Of a stretch of 49,637 nucleotides of DNA, positions 42,212 to 49,637 are shown piece by piece. The stretch lies in NCBI GenBank assembly GCA_949285935.1, contig CASEAH010000031.1, positions 1-49,637 on the forward strand. The letters are read 5' to 3'. This DNA is from an uncultured Oscillospiraceae bacterium (lineage in GTDB: Bacteria > Bacillota > Clostridia > Oscillospirales > Ruminococcaceae). How positions within the stretch are numbered: the stretch's first letter is position 1; the number at the start of each line of letters is the position of its first letter. The notes below the pieces were generated by a model, which did no database searches, had not been told where the DNA came from, and saw nothing but the letters and a program-made list of their open reading frames with translations. Made by a program: the position numbers and the translations under genes.

Positions 42212-43390
42212 ATGAGCAAATTCCCCGGATTTTTTGTTCCCCGGCGGGCGGTCCTTGTGGGCTGCGCCGCTTTGCTGCTGGCCCTGATCCCTTTGGCGGG
42301 GGTGGAAGCCAGGGCTGAATCCACTCTGGGCGAGCTGAACAGCCAATATGAGGAACTGGAGCAGCAGCAGAAGGAACTTCAGAATAAGATCGACAATGCC
42401 AAAACAGAGAAAGCCAAGCAGGAGGCCATCAAGAATAAGCAGACCCAGGAGATCAATATCCTGAAAAGCCAGATCAGCGTCCTGCAGGAGAAGATCACGG
42501 TTCTGGAGGAGGAGATCGCCGCTAAGGAAGAGGAAATTGCCCAGCTCACCGGAGAGATCGACGAAAACTATGAGCTCTTTAAAAAGCGGATCCGGGCCAT
42601 GTATATGGCGGACAATACCTCCACCCTGGGTCTGGTACTGGGCTCGGACAGTTTCAGTGACTTCCTGGTACGCAGCGAATACCTGAAACGGGTGGCGGAG
42701 CACGATCAGGACCTGCTGGATAACCTGACCACCGACAAGGAGGCCATAGAGGAGGCAAAAACCCAGCTGGAGGCTGACCAGGCGGAGCTGGACGCTTCCC
42801 GGATCAGCGTGGAACAAAAGAAAGCAGAACTGGATAAGATGCTGGCGGCCACCGTGCAGGAGATCCAGAACATTACCAAGATGGAGCAGGAGTTCCTGGC
42901 CAACAAAGAGGCACTCCAGAAGGAGATGCAGGCTGTTCAGGCCGAGATTGACGCCATCTATGCGGAAATGGACAACAGCGGCGATTTTGTGGGCGGCGGA
43001 TTTATGTATCCCGTACCCGGGTATACCTATATCAGCTCCTATTTTGGCTGGCGCTTCAACGGAACCGACTACCACACCGGCGTAGACTTTACCGGAGCGG
43101 GCGTCAACGGCAAAAGTGTGGTTGCCGCCAACTCGGGAACCGTTACCTTTACCAAAACTACTTACATTCCCGGTCAGGGCTATGGCAAGTATCTCATTAT
43201 CGACCATGGCGGCGGATACTCCACCCTGTACGCCCACCTGAGCAGCATCAACTGCAGTGTGGGAGATTATGTCAGCAAGGGCAGCAATATTGCCAATGTA
43301 GGCACTACCGGCTGGTCCACGGGGCCGCATCTCCATTTTGAGGTGCGTGTCAACGGCGTGGCCCAGAACCCTCTGAACTACCTCAACTGA
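42212..43390 (+). CDS. Coiled-coil M23 peptidase, EnvC/PcsB-like
   Basis: A 392-residue secreted wall hydrolase or activator. A signal peptide or anchor (residues 13-32) is followed by a long coiled coil (about 38-260, e.g. LNSQYEELEQQQKELQNKI and EEEIAAKEEEIAQLTGEID). The LytM domain fills about 265-392 with zinc ligands H288 and D292 in YHTGVDF and the pair H373-x-H375 in GPHLHFEV, so all metal residues are present. This is the architecture that FtsEX activates at the septum. The gene follows ftsX after 88 bases and is followed by the S41 gene, as in many Firmicutes. Confidence 0.93.
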   Translation: MSKFPGFFVPRRAVLVGCAALLLALIPLAGVEARAESTLGELNSQYEELEQQQKELQNKIDNAKTEKAKQEAIKNKQTQEINILKSQISVLQEKITVLEEEIAAKEEEIAQLTGEIDENYELFKKRIRAMYMADNTSTLGLVLGSDSFSDFLVRSEYLKRVAEHDQDLLDNLTTDKEAIEEAKTQLEADQAELDASRISVEQKKAELDKMLAATVQEIQNITKMEQEFLANKEALQKEMQAVQAEIDAIYAEMDNSGDFVGGGFMYPVPGYTYISSYFGWRFNGTDYHTGVDFTGAGVNGKSVVAANSGTVTFTKTTYIPGQGYGKYLIIDHGGGYSTLYAHLSSINCSVGDYVSKGSNIANVGTTGWSTGPHLHFEVRVNGVAQNPLNYLN

Positions 43391-43430
43391 GAACCTCTTT
43401 TGGAATCAGCGGACGATAAGGAGCGTGAAG

Positions 43431-44675
43431 ATGAACAAAAAGATTTCTTTGGGCGCCGCCATTGCCTATATGGCCATTGTGGCCGCGGTGGCTGTATCCC
43501 TGACCATTATTTGGTCCATGAATAAATTTGACGCCAAAGTCAACAGTCTGAGCCAGCGGGAAGCCATGTACGACAAGGTTTCCGAAGTGGATCGGATGGT
43601 GCGGGAATATTACTACGGCACCCTGAATGAGGAAGCCATCCGGGACAATACGGTGGCTGGATACCTGGAAGGGCTGGGAGATCCTTATGCCCGCTACCTT
43701 ACCGCCAAGGAGTACGAGACGTATAACAGCACTGAAGGCGGTAAATATGTGGGAATCGGCGTCGTGACCGAACTGGACAGCGACGGCTACATCAAAATCA
43801 AAGAGGTATATCCCGAATCCCCGGCTGAAGTGGCAGGGCTGAAAGCGGGAGATATTATTGTCAGCGTGGATGACGAAACTGCCACTGCGGACAATTATCA
43901 GGAACTGGTATCCACCTTCCAGGGAGAGGCCGGAACCAAAATCACTTTGGTGCGCCGTCAGGACAACGAAGAGAACCAGGTGGAGATTACCAGACGTACT
44001 GTGGACGTGCCTACGGTAAGCGGCACCCTTCTGGAGGGAGGAAAGGGCTACATCCGTTTTTCCGCCATCACCTCGGCCACGCCCTCTCAGTTCGATAAAA
44101 ATGTCAACAAACTGATCAGCGAAGGCGCCACCTCCCTGATTTTGGATATTCGGGGAATCAGCTGTGACAATGTGGGCTACATCACGGATATGCTGGACAT
44201 CCTGCTTCCCAAAGGGGTCATTGCTTATGCCGAGTATCAGGATGGCAGGATCGAGGCCCTGGCCAACTCTGACGAAAAGGAAATTCAGCTTCCCATGATG
44301 GTGCTTACCGACGGCGATACCATGGGAACCGCCGAACTTTTTGCCCAGGCTCTGCGGGATACCGGCAAGGCCCGGACCGTGGGAACAGCCACTTTCGGCA
44401 AGGGTACCCGCCAGGAGGACAAAAAACTGCAGGACGGCTCTGCCATTGTGATCACAGTGGCCCGGTACTCCGGACCCGGGGGTGTCTCCTATGACGGGAC
44501 CGGTGTAGCGGCGGACTATGAGGTGCGCTGGGGAGCCAGCGCAGAGGAGCGTGCGGCGGCAATGGGAAATCCCAATGCGGACGCTGCGCTGAAAAAAGCG
44601 GTGGAACTGCTGAATACCGCCGTCAAAACCGAGATGAACACCGCCTCCTCTGCTCAAAGCGGCAGCAGCAATTGA
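43431..44675 (+). CDS. S41-family C-terminal processing protease homologue lacking the catalytic Ser
   Basis: A 414-residue membrane-anchored protein. Residues 8-30 are the anchor, a PDZ domain lies at about 95-180 (KYVGIGVVTELDSDGYIKIK and EVAGLKAGDIIVSVDDE), and the S41 core follows to about 370. The catalytic Lys is present as K324 in VGTATFGKG. The nucleophile site, T-A-S-A in active relatives, reads T-M-G299-T in GDTMGTAELFAQAL. Gly299 and Lys324 are 25 residues apart, the same spacing as the Ser-Lys pair of CtpA-type enzymes. The protein is therefore predicted to be inactive or to use another residue. AAGGAG lies seven bases before the ATG. Confidence 0.88.
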   Translation: MNKKISLGAAIAYMAIVAAVAVSLTIIWSMNKFDAKVNSLSQREAMYDKVSEVDRMVREYYYGTLNEEAIRDNTVAGYLEGLGDPYARYLTAKEYETYNSTEGGKYVGIGVVTELDSDGYIKIKEVYPESPAEVAGLKAGDIIVSVDDETATADNYQELVSTFQGEAGTKITLVRRQDNEENQVEITRRTVDVPTVSGTLLEGGKGYIRFSAITSATPSQFDKNVNKLISEGATSLILDIRGISCDNVGYITDMLDILLPKGVIAYAEYQDGRIEALANSDEKEIQLPMMVLTDGDTMGTAELFAQALRDTGKARTVGTATFGKGTRQEDKKLQDGSAIVITVARYSGPGGVSYDGTGVAADYEVRWGASAEERAAAMGNPNADAALKKAVELLNTAVKTEMNTASSAQSGSSN

Positions 44676-44686
44676 AACGACATGGG

Positions 44687-44720
44687 ACCGAAGCCCTGAG
44701 AAGGGCTTCGGTTTTTTATA
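44687..44720 (+). terminator. Terminator of the CdaR-FtsEX-M23-S41 operon
   Basis: ACCGAAGCCCT/AGGGCTTCGGT (44687-44697, 44702-44712) followed by T6. Confidence 0.92.
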
Positions 44721-44722
44721 TA

Positions 44723-45465
44723 CAGGAGCACAACGAGGCTCCCCAGTTCTGTTGGGAAGAGTAATCAGATTCAAGGGCAGGGCGAAGCAAGGGATAAACA
44801 ACCATTTTTCTGCCTGGAAAAAGTTTTGCGCAAATGCTCCTTTACGGATTATCAAGCGGGTGGTATAAGCGGTAAAAACCTTGGTGCACCTTGCGAGGCT
44901 TGTTGATATGGTATCTTTATAGGGTTTGCCTCTCAACTTTGCCGATACCTGATTTTGATCATAGCCATGAAGATCGTTGGGGATTTTGCGATTGGTGAAA
45001 AGAGATGTCGAGGCGGGGCTGAAAGAACGACCCCTATGAGGCCGCTTCCCCCATGCCGTACATCATGGGTGATGGCTGCCAGGGAAACCCATGCCTCTGC
45101 AGGAGAAGGCTCCCTCAAAAAGTTTTGCCTTTCAGGGCCAATGTACCAAGAGGGTTTCGACAAGTACAGGATAACGGGATGCTGCCATGCAAACAGCGGC
45201 AGTTTTTTTAGGCCTTGGAACCAGCAGTTCAGATAAAATCCGGTCCGCCTGGACAAGCCTGTGGAACCCAACCTCAGACTCACCGGTATGAGCGTCAGAC
45301 TGTTATGCTGGGTATGGCAGAGGATCAGGTCAGATGTTCAGCTGCCGCTTGCTTTTTTGATGGGGTCCATCTGCTTGTGGGCGGAGATAAAAGAAGAAAA
45401 ATCCCACGCATGTTTTTTACCAGGAGGGCATAAGCTGTACAAAAGCGGACAAGGGGTGAGAAAAG
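44723..45465. other. 0.74-kb gene-free region
   Basis: No convincing gene. It holds two copies of the dispersed AAAAAGTTTTGC motif (44816-44830, 45115-45129) and a hairpin CTGCC/GGCAG near 45182-45203 followed by a T-run, which could be a terminator of a lost gene or of a small RNA. Confidence 0.45.
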
Positions 45466-46284
45466 ATGTTTGTAGTGATTGCCCCAGCGGAACCTGAAAA
45501 GGGGGAAACCTTACGGCAGCGGCTGCTGTACCGGGCGCCCTGGAACCGGGTCACAGTGGAGGAAAAGTCCTTCCGCGGCTGCCGCTACCGGTTGCTGTCG
45601 GTGCGTTCTCCAAAGCGCCCGCCCTGGAGGAAGCTGCGCGCTTTAGTGGGGACTGGCGGCAGGGTGGTGGTAAGCAGCCAGCTTCCGATGCCATCAGGAT
45701 GCGGGATCATACCCTTTCGCCCGGCACTGTTCCAGGTAAGGCTGGCTGTAACAGCTGCCGGCCAGCTGCTGGAAAGGGTAAAGCCGGGAGAACGGGCGGT
45801 AGTAGGGGTCAGTGACCCCCAGGGGCTGCACCCCTGGTGTTGCGGCCAGCTGCTGGAAAGGGGCGGCATGCTTCGGGTTTACACCCAAAAACCCGGCAGG
45901 TACGAGGAAGAAGCACAGCGGCTTTTGGAAGAGACAGGGGCACTGGTACAGCTTACCCAGGATCCCCGGGAATTGCGGGGATGCGTCCTGAGTGTGGCCC
46001 TCAGTGCGGGAGAGACGCAGACCAGAATCCCAACCATGGTAGTGGCCGCACCGGATACCCGTACCCGGGGACAGCCCACGATTACAGATTTGACAGTTTC
46101 CGGTTGGCGAAGACCGGGCGACTGGATCCCTCCCGGAGTGGAGGAGGAAGTTTTTCTGGGTGCGGTGACAGAACTGGGGGCACGTCCTCCCCGGGTCGAA
46201 CTGGGAGTGGATCAGTGCCGGCTGGATGGCCGCCGCGCCCGCTTGGGCGACATGCCGGTCCCCTGGCCGGAAAAGCGTTTTTGA
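45466..46284 (+). CDS. Uncharacterised protein
   Basis: A 272-residue soluble protein that I cannot assign. It has a basic first third (RYRLLSVRSPKRPPWRKL), then a segment like a dinucleotide-fold strand-turn-helix (ERAVVGVSDPQGLHPWCCGQLL, GGMLRVYTQKPGRYEEEAQRLLEETGALV), then a stretch with TMVVAAPDTRTRG and a Trp/Pro-rich end. No signal peptide or membrane segment is seen. GGGGTGAG precedes the ATG. It is flanked by gene-free DNA on the left and greA on the right. Codon use is like that of its neighbours, so it is likely a real gene. Confidence 0.7.
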   Translation: MFVVIAPAEPEKGETLRQRLLYRAPWNRVTVEEKSFRGCRYRLLSVRSPKRPPWRKLRALVGTGGRVVVSSQLPMPSGCGIIPFRPALFQVRLAVTAAGQLLERVKPGERAVVGVSDPQGLHPWCCGQLLERGGMLRVYTQKPGRYEEEAQRLLEETGALVQLTQDPRELRGCVLSVALSAGETQTRIPTMVVAAPDTRTRGQPTITDLTVSGWRRPGDWIPPGVEEEVFLGAVTELGARPPRVELGVDQCRLDGRRARLGDMPVPWPEKRF

Positions 46285-46345
46285 CAGCCGAAAATGGGGA
46301 TTGTAAGGCAAAAAATGGTATTTTATTCCGGAATTTTTGGGGGTA

Positions 46346-46374
46346 TTGACAGGGGGGAGAAGGGTGGCTATAAT
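46346..46374 (+). promoter_or_regulatory. Promoter of greA-lysS
   Basis: A consensus TTGACA (46346-46351), 17 bases, TATAAT (46369-46374). Confidence 0.85.
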
Positions 46375-46502
46375 AAAGAACATTGAGCGCCAAAAATGAG
46401 ACGTAAATTTCGGCAGGTGGTGTTGCAGCCCCCTGCTTACTGTCATATCTGAAGTATGAAGTCCCATAATACGACATTTATTACAAAAAAGGAGCATGAA
46501 GC

Positions 46503-46976
46503 ATGGCACAGGAAATTGTAATGACCGCCGAAGGCTTTGAAGAGCTTAAGCGGGAGCTGGCGGACCTGAAAACCCATAAACGCCAGGAAATTGCGGAAAA
46601 AATTAAGGTAGCCCGGGGTTTTGGCGATCTTTCTGAAAACAGCGAATATGATGAAGCCAAAAACGAGCAGGCCATTATGGAAGCCCGCATCGTTACCATC
46701 GAAGAGCAGCTCAAGCATGTGAAGATCGTGGACGAGGCTGCTGTCCCCAAGGATACGGTATCCATCGGTTCCTATGTCAAATTCCTGGACGTCAGCTTCG
46801 GGGATGAGATGGAGTTCCGCATCGTTACCAGCCTGGAATCCAGCAACCAGCCCGATACCATTACCGACAACTCGCCGGTAGGCAAGGCGCTGCTGGGCCA
46901 TAAGGTGGGAGAGACCGTTACCGTCAACGCGCCCAACGGCAGCTACGACATTAAAATCCTCGCCATCCGCCGGTAA
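46503..46976 (+). CDS. greA: Transcription elongation factor GreA
   Basis: A 157-residue factor that rescues stalled RNA polymerase by stimulating transcript cleavage. The N-terminal coiled coil (MTAEGFEELKRELADLKTHK, then GDLSENSEYDEAKNEQ with the acidic tip) and the C-terminal FKBP-like domain (ISDNSPVGKALLGHKVGE-type end) are typical. AAAGGAGC precedes the ATG. It lies 54 bases before lysS, a common pairing in Firmicutes. Confidence 0.97.
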   Translation: MAQEIVMTAEGFEELKRELADLKTHKRQEIAEKIKVARGFGDLSENSEYDEAKNEQAIMEARIVTIEEQLKHVKIVDEAAVPKDTVSIGSYVKFLDVSFGDEMEFRIVTSLESSNQPDTITDNSPVGKALLGHKVGETVTVNAPNGSYDIKILAIRR

Positions 46977-47030
46977 ATACGGAAGAGATCCGCAGCGCGG
47001 GGAGAGCGACACAGAGGAAGGACGTTGTAA

Positions 47031-49001
47031 ATGGCAGAAGAAAACAGGACACAGGACCAGGAGATGACACAGCAGGAACTTTCCGAGATCCTCCAGGTGC
47101 GCCGGGATAAACTGGCGGCCCTGCGGGAGGCGGGGAAGGATCCTTTTGTCATCACCCGCTATGATGTGACCCATTACGCGGCCCAGGTGAAGGCCGATTT
47201 TGTAGATCCTCCCGAGGGACAGGAGCATACCGGTCCCCAGGTGTCCATGGCAGGACGCCTGATGAGCAAACGGGGAATGGGCAAAGCCTCCTTTGGCGAC
47301 CTGCAGGACAGCACCGGCCGTATCCAGCTGTATGTCCGCCGGGATGATGTGGGCGAGGAAGCCTATGCCGACTACAAGAAATATGATATCGGCGATATTG
47401 TGGGCGTGCGGGGCTATGTGTTCCGTACCCGGATGGGAGAGATCTCGGTCCATGTGGAGGAAATCACCCTCCTGTCCAAATCCCTGCTGCCTCTTCCGGA
47501 AAAATTCCATGGCCTGAAGGATCAGGAGACCCGGTACCGCCAGCGGTATATCGACCTGATGATGAACCCCGAGGTAAAGGAGACCTTTGTCAAACGTTCA
47601 GGCATTATCCGGGAGATCCGGAACTTCCTGGACCAGAGGGGTTTCCTGGAGGTGGAGACCCCCATCCTCCATACCATTGCCGGCGGCGCAGCGGCCCGGC
47701 CCTTCATCACCCATCACAACACCCTGGATATGGACATGTACCTGCGCATTGCTCTGGAGCTGCACCTGAAGCGGCTGATCATCGGCGGGTTTGATAAGGT
47801 GTATGAGATCGGGCGCAATTTCCGCAACGAAGGGATGGATACCCGCCACAATCCTGAATTTACCATGATGGAGCTGTACCAGGCTTACACCAACCTGGAG
47901 GGAATCATGGAACTGACGGAGGAGATGATCCGCACCGTGGCCAAGCGGGTCCTGGGAACCGCCCAGATCACCTGCGGCGGGGTGGAGATCGACTTGGACA
48001 AACCCTTCGCCAGGATCAGCATGATCGATGCCGTGCGCCAGTACGCCGGGGTGGACTTTACCCAGGTGCACACGCTGGAAGAAGCCCGGGCACTGGCCAG
48101 GGAGCATCATATCGAGTACGAAGAGCGGCATAAGAAGGGTGAGATCCTCAATCTGTTCTTTGAAGAATACTGCGAGGATAAGATGATCCAGCCCACTTTT
48201 GTTACCGGGCATCCCATTGAAATTTCTCCTCTGACCAAAAAGCAGCCGGACAATCCTGAGTATGTGGAGCGGTTTGAGCTGTTTGTGCTGGGGCGTGAGC
48301 ACGCCAATGCTTACTCGGAACTGAACGACCCCATTGACCAGCGGGAGCGTTTTGAAGCCCAGGCGGCTGCCAAAGCCGCGGGAGATGACGAGGCCTGCGA
48401 TGTGGATGAGGATTTCCTCACCGCCATGGAGTATGGTATGCCCCCCACCGGTGGTATCGGTATCGGCATTGACCGGCTGGTGATGCTCCTTACCGACAGT
48501 GCATCGATTCGGGATGTTTTGCTGTTCCCCACCATGAAACCATTGGATGGTGTAAAGAAAGAAAAAGATGTAAGTTCTGAAGCGGTAAAAGCTCCTGAAG
48601 CGCCAAAAGCAGAGCCGGAGAAAATCAATTTTTCCAATGTGAAAATCGAGCCTTTGTTTGAGGAATTTGTAAATTTTGAAACATTTTCAAAATCCGATTT
48701 CAGAGCGGTGAAGGTAAAAGCATGTGAAGCTGTACCGAAGAGCAAAAAGCTTCTCAAATTCGTTTTGGACGACGGCACAGGCACAGACAGAGTGATTTTA
48801 AGCGGCATTCACGAGTACTACGAGCCGGAAGAACTGGTGGGAAAAACCTGTATCGCAATCGTAAATCTGCCGCCCCGTCCGATGATGGGGATTGACTCCT
48901 GCGGCATGCTGATTTCGGCAGTACACGAAGAAAACGGTCGTGAAGGATTAAACCTTTTGATGGTGGATGACCGTATTCCGGCAGGCGCAAAACTCTACTG
49001 A
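47031..49001 (+). CDS. lysS: Lysine--tRNA ligase with fused C-terminal tRNA-binding domain
   Basis: A 656-residue class II synthetase. The OB anticodon domain (about 60-170) and the catalytic core are complete, with motif 2 [18 protein letters not shown] and motif 3 [14 protein letters not shown]; a usual LysS ends near residue 500. Here a linker rich in Lys, Glu, Ala and Pro (about 507-530) leads to an EMAPII/CsaA-like tRNA-binding domain ([19 protein letters not shown] to RIPAGAKLY), as found at the end of MetRS and of some clostridial LysS. The base composition changes sharply at about 48,540: I count 38 G+C in the 60 bases at 47401-47460 but 23 in those at 48541-48600. The 3' fifth therefore looks acquired from a lower-GC relative. 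Confidence 0.95.
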   Translation: MAEENRTQDQEMTQQELSEILQVRRDKLAALREAGKDPFVITRYDVTHYAAQVKADFVDPPEGQEHTGPQVSMAGRLMSKRGMGKASFGDLQDSTGRIQLYVRRDDVGEEAYADYKKYDIGDIVGVRGYVFRTRMGEISVHVEEITLLSKSLLPLPEKFHGLKDQETRYRQRYIDLMMNPEVKETFVKRSGIIREIRNFLDQRGFLEVETPILHTIAGGAAARPFITHHNTLDMDMYLRIALELHLKRLIIGGFDKVYEIGRNFRNEGMDTRHNPEFTMMELYQAYTNLEGIMELTEEMIRTVAKRVLGTAQITCGGVEIDLDKPFARISMIDAVRQYAGVDFTQVHTLEEARALAREHHIEYEERHKKGEILNLFFEEYCEDKMIQPTFVTGHPIEISPLTKKQPDNPEYVERFELFVLGREHANAYSELNDPIDQRERFEAQAAAKAAGDDEACDVDEDFLTAMEYGMPPTGGIGIGIDRLVMLLTDSASIRDVLLFPTMKPLDGVKKEKDVSSEAVKAPEAPKAEPEKINFSNVKIEPLFEEFVNFETFSKSDFRAVKVKACEAVPKSKKLLKFVLDDGTGTDRVILSGIHEYYEPEELVGKTCIAIVNLPPRPMMGIDSCGMLISAVHEENGREGLNLLMVDDRIPAGAKLY

Positions 49002-49106
49002 AACGGGATGTACTTTATTGCTGGAGTTTTTGCAGAATTGCATATTTACACTATTGGATGTAGGAAAGTGTGCAAAGGCGTAAAAATCTCATAACTCATG
49101 GAATAG

Positions 49107-49140
49107 ATGGGCAGTCCCTTATGGGGATTGCCCATTTTTT
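49107..49140 (+). terminator. Terminator of lysS
   Basis: A 12-bp stem ATGGGCAGTCCC/GGGATTGCCCAT (49107-49118, 49124-49135, one G-T pair) followed by T6. Confidence 0.9.
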
Positions 49141-49637
49141 AAAGAAAGAGGAAACAGAACGGGAGCCACACAAGAGAGCAGTAACAACAGGCTGCCTGCT
49201 TACGGTATGTACGCTTACCGTAACGATATCGTTTAGACTTCTTACGGAAGTTTCTTCCGTCCCCACCTTTTTCGGGTGAGTATTTGCCTTCTGCGACAGA
49301 GTTTAGATCCTACGCCGGAAGAAGTCAACGGGCAGTATAAGCAGGATGATTTTACAGGCGAATGAGATGATAGAATAAGCCTCATCTCCCTGCAAGAAAA
49401 GGCGGTTGCGTAAATGCAACGGCTGGTTGACAAATTTCCTTTATGGGTTGGTGGTAACGCAACCGAATGTTTTGGTAAGATTATGTTGCCAAAAAGAAAG
49501 ACCTGCTAATAAAAGTCAAGCAGAAACTTTAAGTCTTTAAGGGGTGCAAAAAAGCAATGCAAAATCAAGCCGCTGAGCATCGCAAAATCGGAATGGCGGC
49601 CAGTCAAATGGTATAACACAGGAGATTCAGGCGTGTT
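49141..49637. other. Structured gene-free DNA at the window end, possibly the start of a group II intron or other mobile element
   Basis: Hairpins TACGGTA/TACCGTA and ACGGAAG/CTTCCGT lie near 49202-49260. A perfect 9-bp inverted repeat CGGTTGCGT/ACGCAACCG joins 49403-49411 and 49457-49465. No coding frame is credible and GC is low. Long non-coding, hairpin-rich sequence of this kind often precedes the reverse transcriptase of a group II intron, but the diagnostic domain V and the protein would lie beyond the edge. Confidence 0.3.

Noticed and set aside
1-49637. CRISPR arrays, tRNA or rRNA genes
   Set aside because: No regularly spaced repeats and no tRNA or rRNA signature were seen by eye in any gap.

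Overview
The window reads as chromosomal DNA from a spore-forming, GC-rich member of the class Clostridia, most likely a gut Oscillospiraceae/Ruminococcaceae (Flavonifractor/Intestinimonas-like). The basis is the gene set (spmA, spmB, spoIIE, a SigI/RsgI-type pair, an AbrB-family regulator, an FtsEX operon), strong GGAGG ribosome sites, sigma-A promoters with 17-bp spacers and Gram-positive cell-wall sorting signals. Genus is an inference. No rRNA, tRNA or CRISPR array was seen.

Left part (1-9.2 kb): a small ribbon-helix-helix protein and a GNAT fragment sit beside a duplicated hairpin repeat. They are followed by four related secreted proteins (1076, 2672, 4955, 6703), each with a signal peptide, a C-terminal NPDTG/NPETG sorting signal, its own promoter and its own terminator. 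A class B-type sortase with a lipoprotein signal faces them from the other strand (8280-9179). The first three genes share a promoter with a TTACA-N3-TGTAA palindrome in the spacer and a 5' leader stem-loop with TGGAGA in the loop. This is the most distinctive locus of the window: a one-sortase, four-substrate surface module with common transcriptional and probably post-transcriptional control.

Middle (9.3-29 kb): pyruvate kinase; a GntR (YtrA-type) regulator with ABC ATPase and permease; a cytidylate-kinase-like protein; an AbrB regulator; spmA-spmB; trpS with an aminotransferase; gltX; spoIIE; a frameshifted sigI-like gene with its intact anti-sigma partner rsgI, which carries 34-residue repeats; fructose-bisphosphate aldolase; and an OGG1-type DNA glycosylase. 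A 0.45-kb gene-free stretch at 28.8-29.2 kb holds a cluster of DnaA-box-like motifs.

Right part (29.2-49 kb), almost all on the plus strand: rlmB; a large membrane protein resembling a P1B-type ATPase whose phosphorylated Asp is replaced by Arg; an EF-G-like GTPase; a folT-type ECF S component on the minus strand behind a probable tetrahydrofolate-riboswitch-like leader; a DUF4830 protein; an rsuA-type pseudouridine synthase; a PucR/CdaR regulator followed by ftsE-ftsX-M23 peptidase-S41 protease (the last with its catalytic Ser replaced by Gly); an unknown protein; greA; and lysS. The lysS gene ends in a fused tRNA-binding domain whose base composition drops sharply, and the AT-richer DNA continues to the window edge with structured, gene-free sequence.
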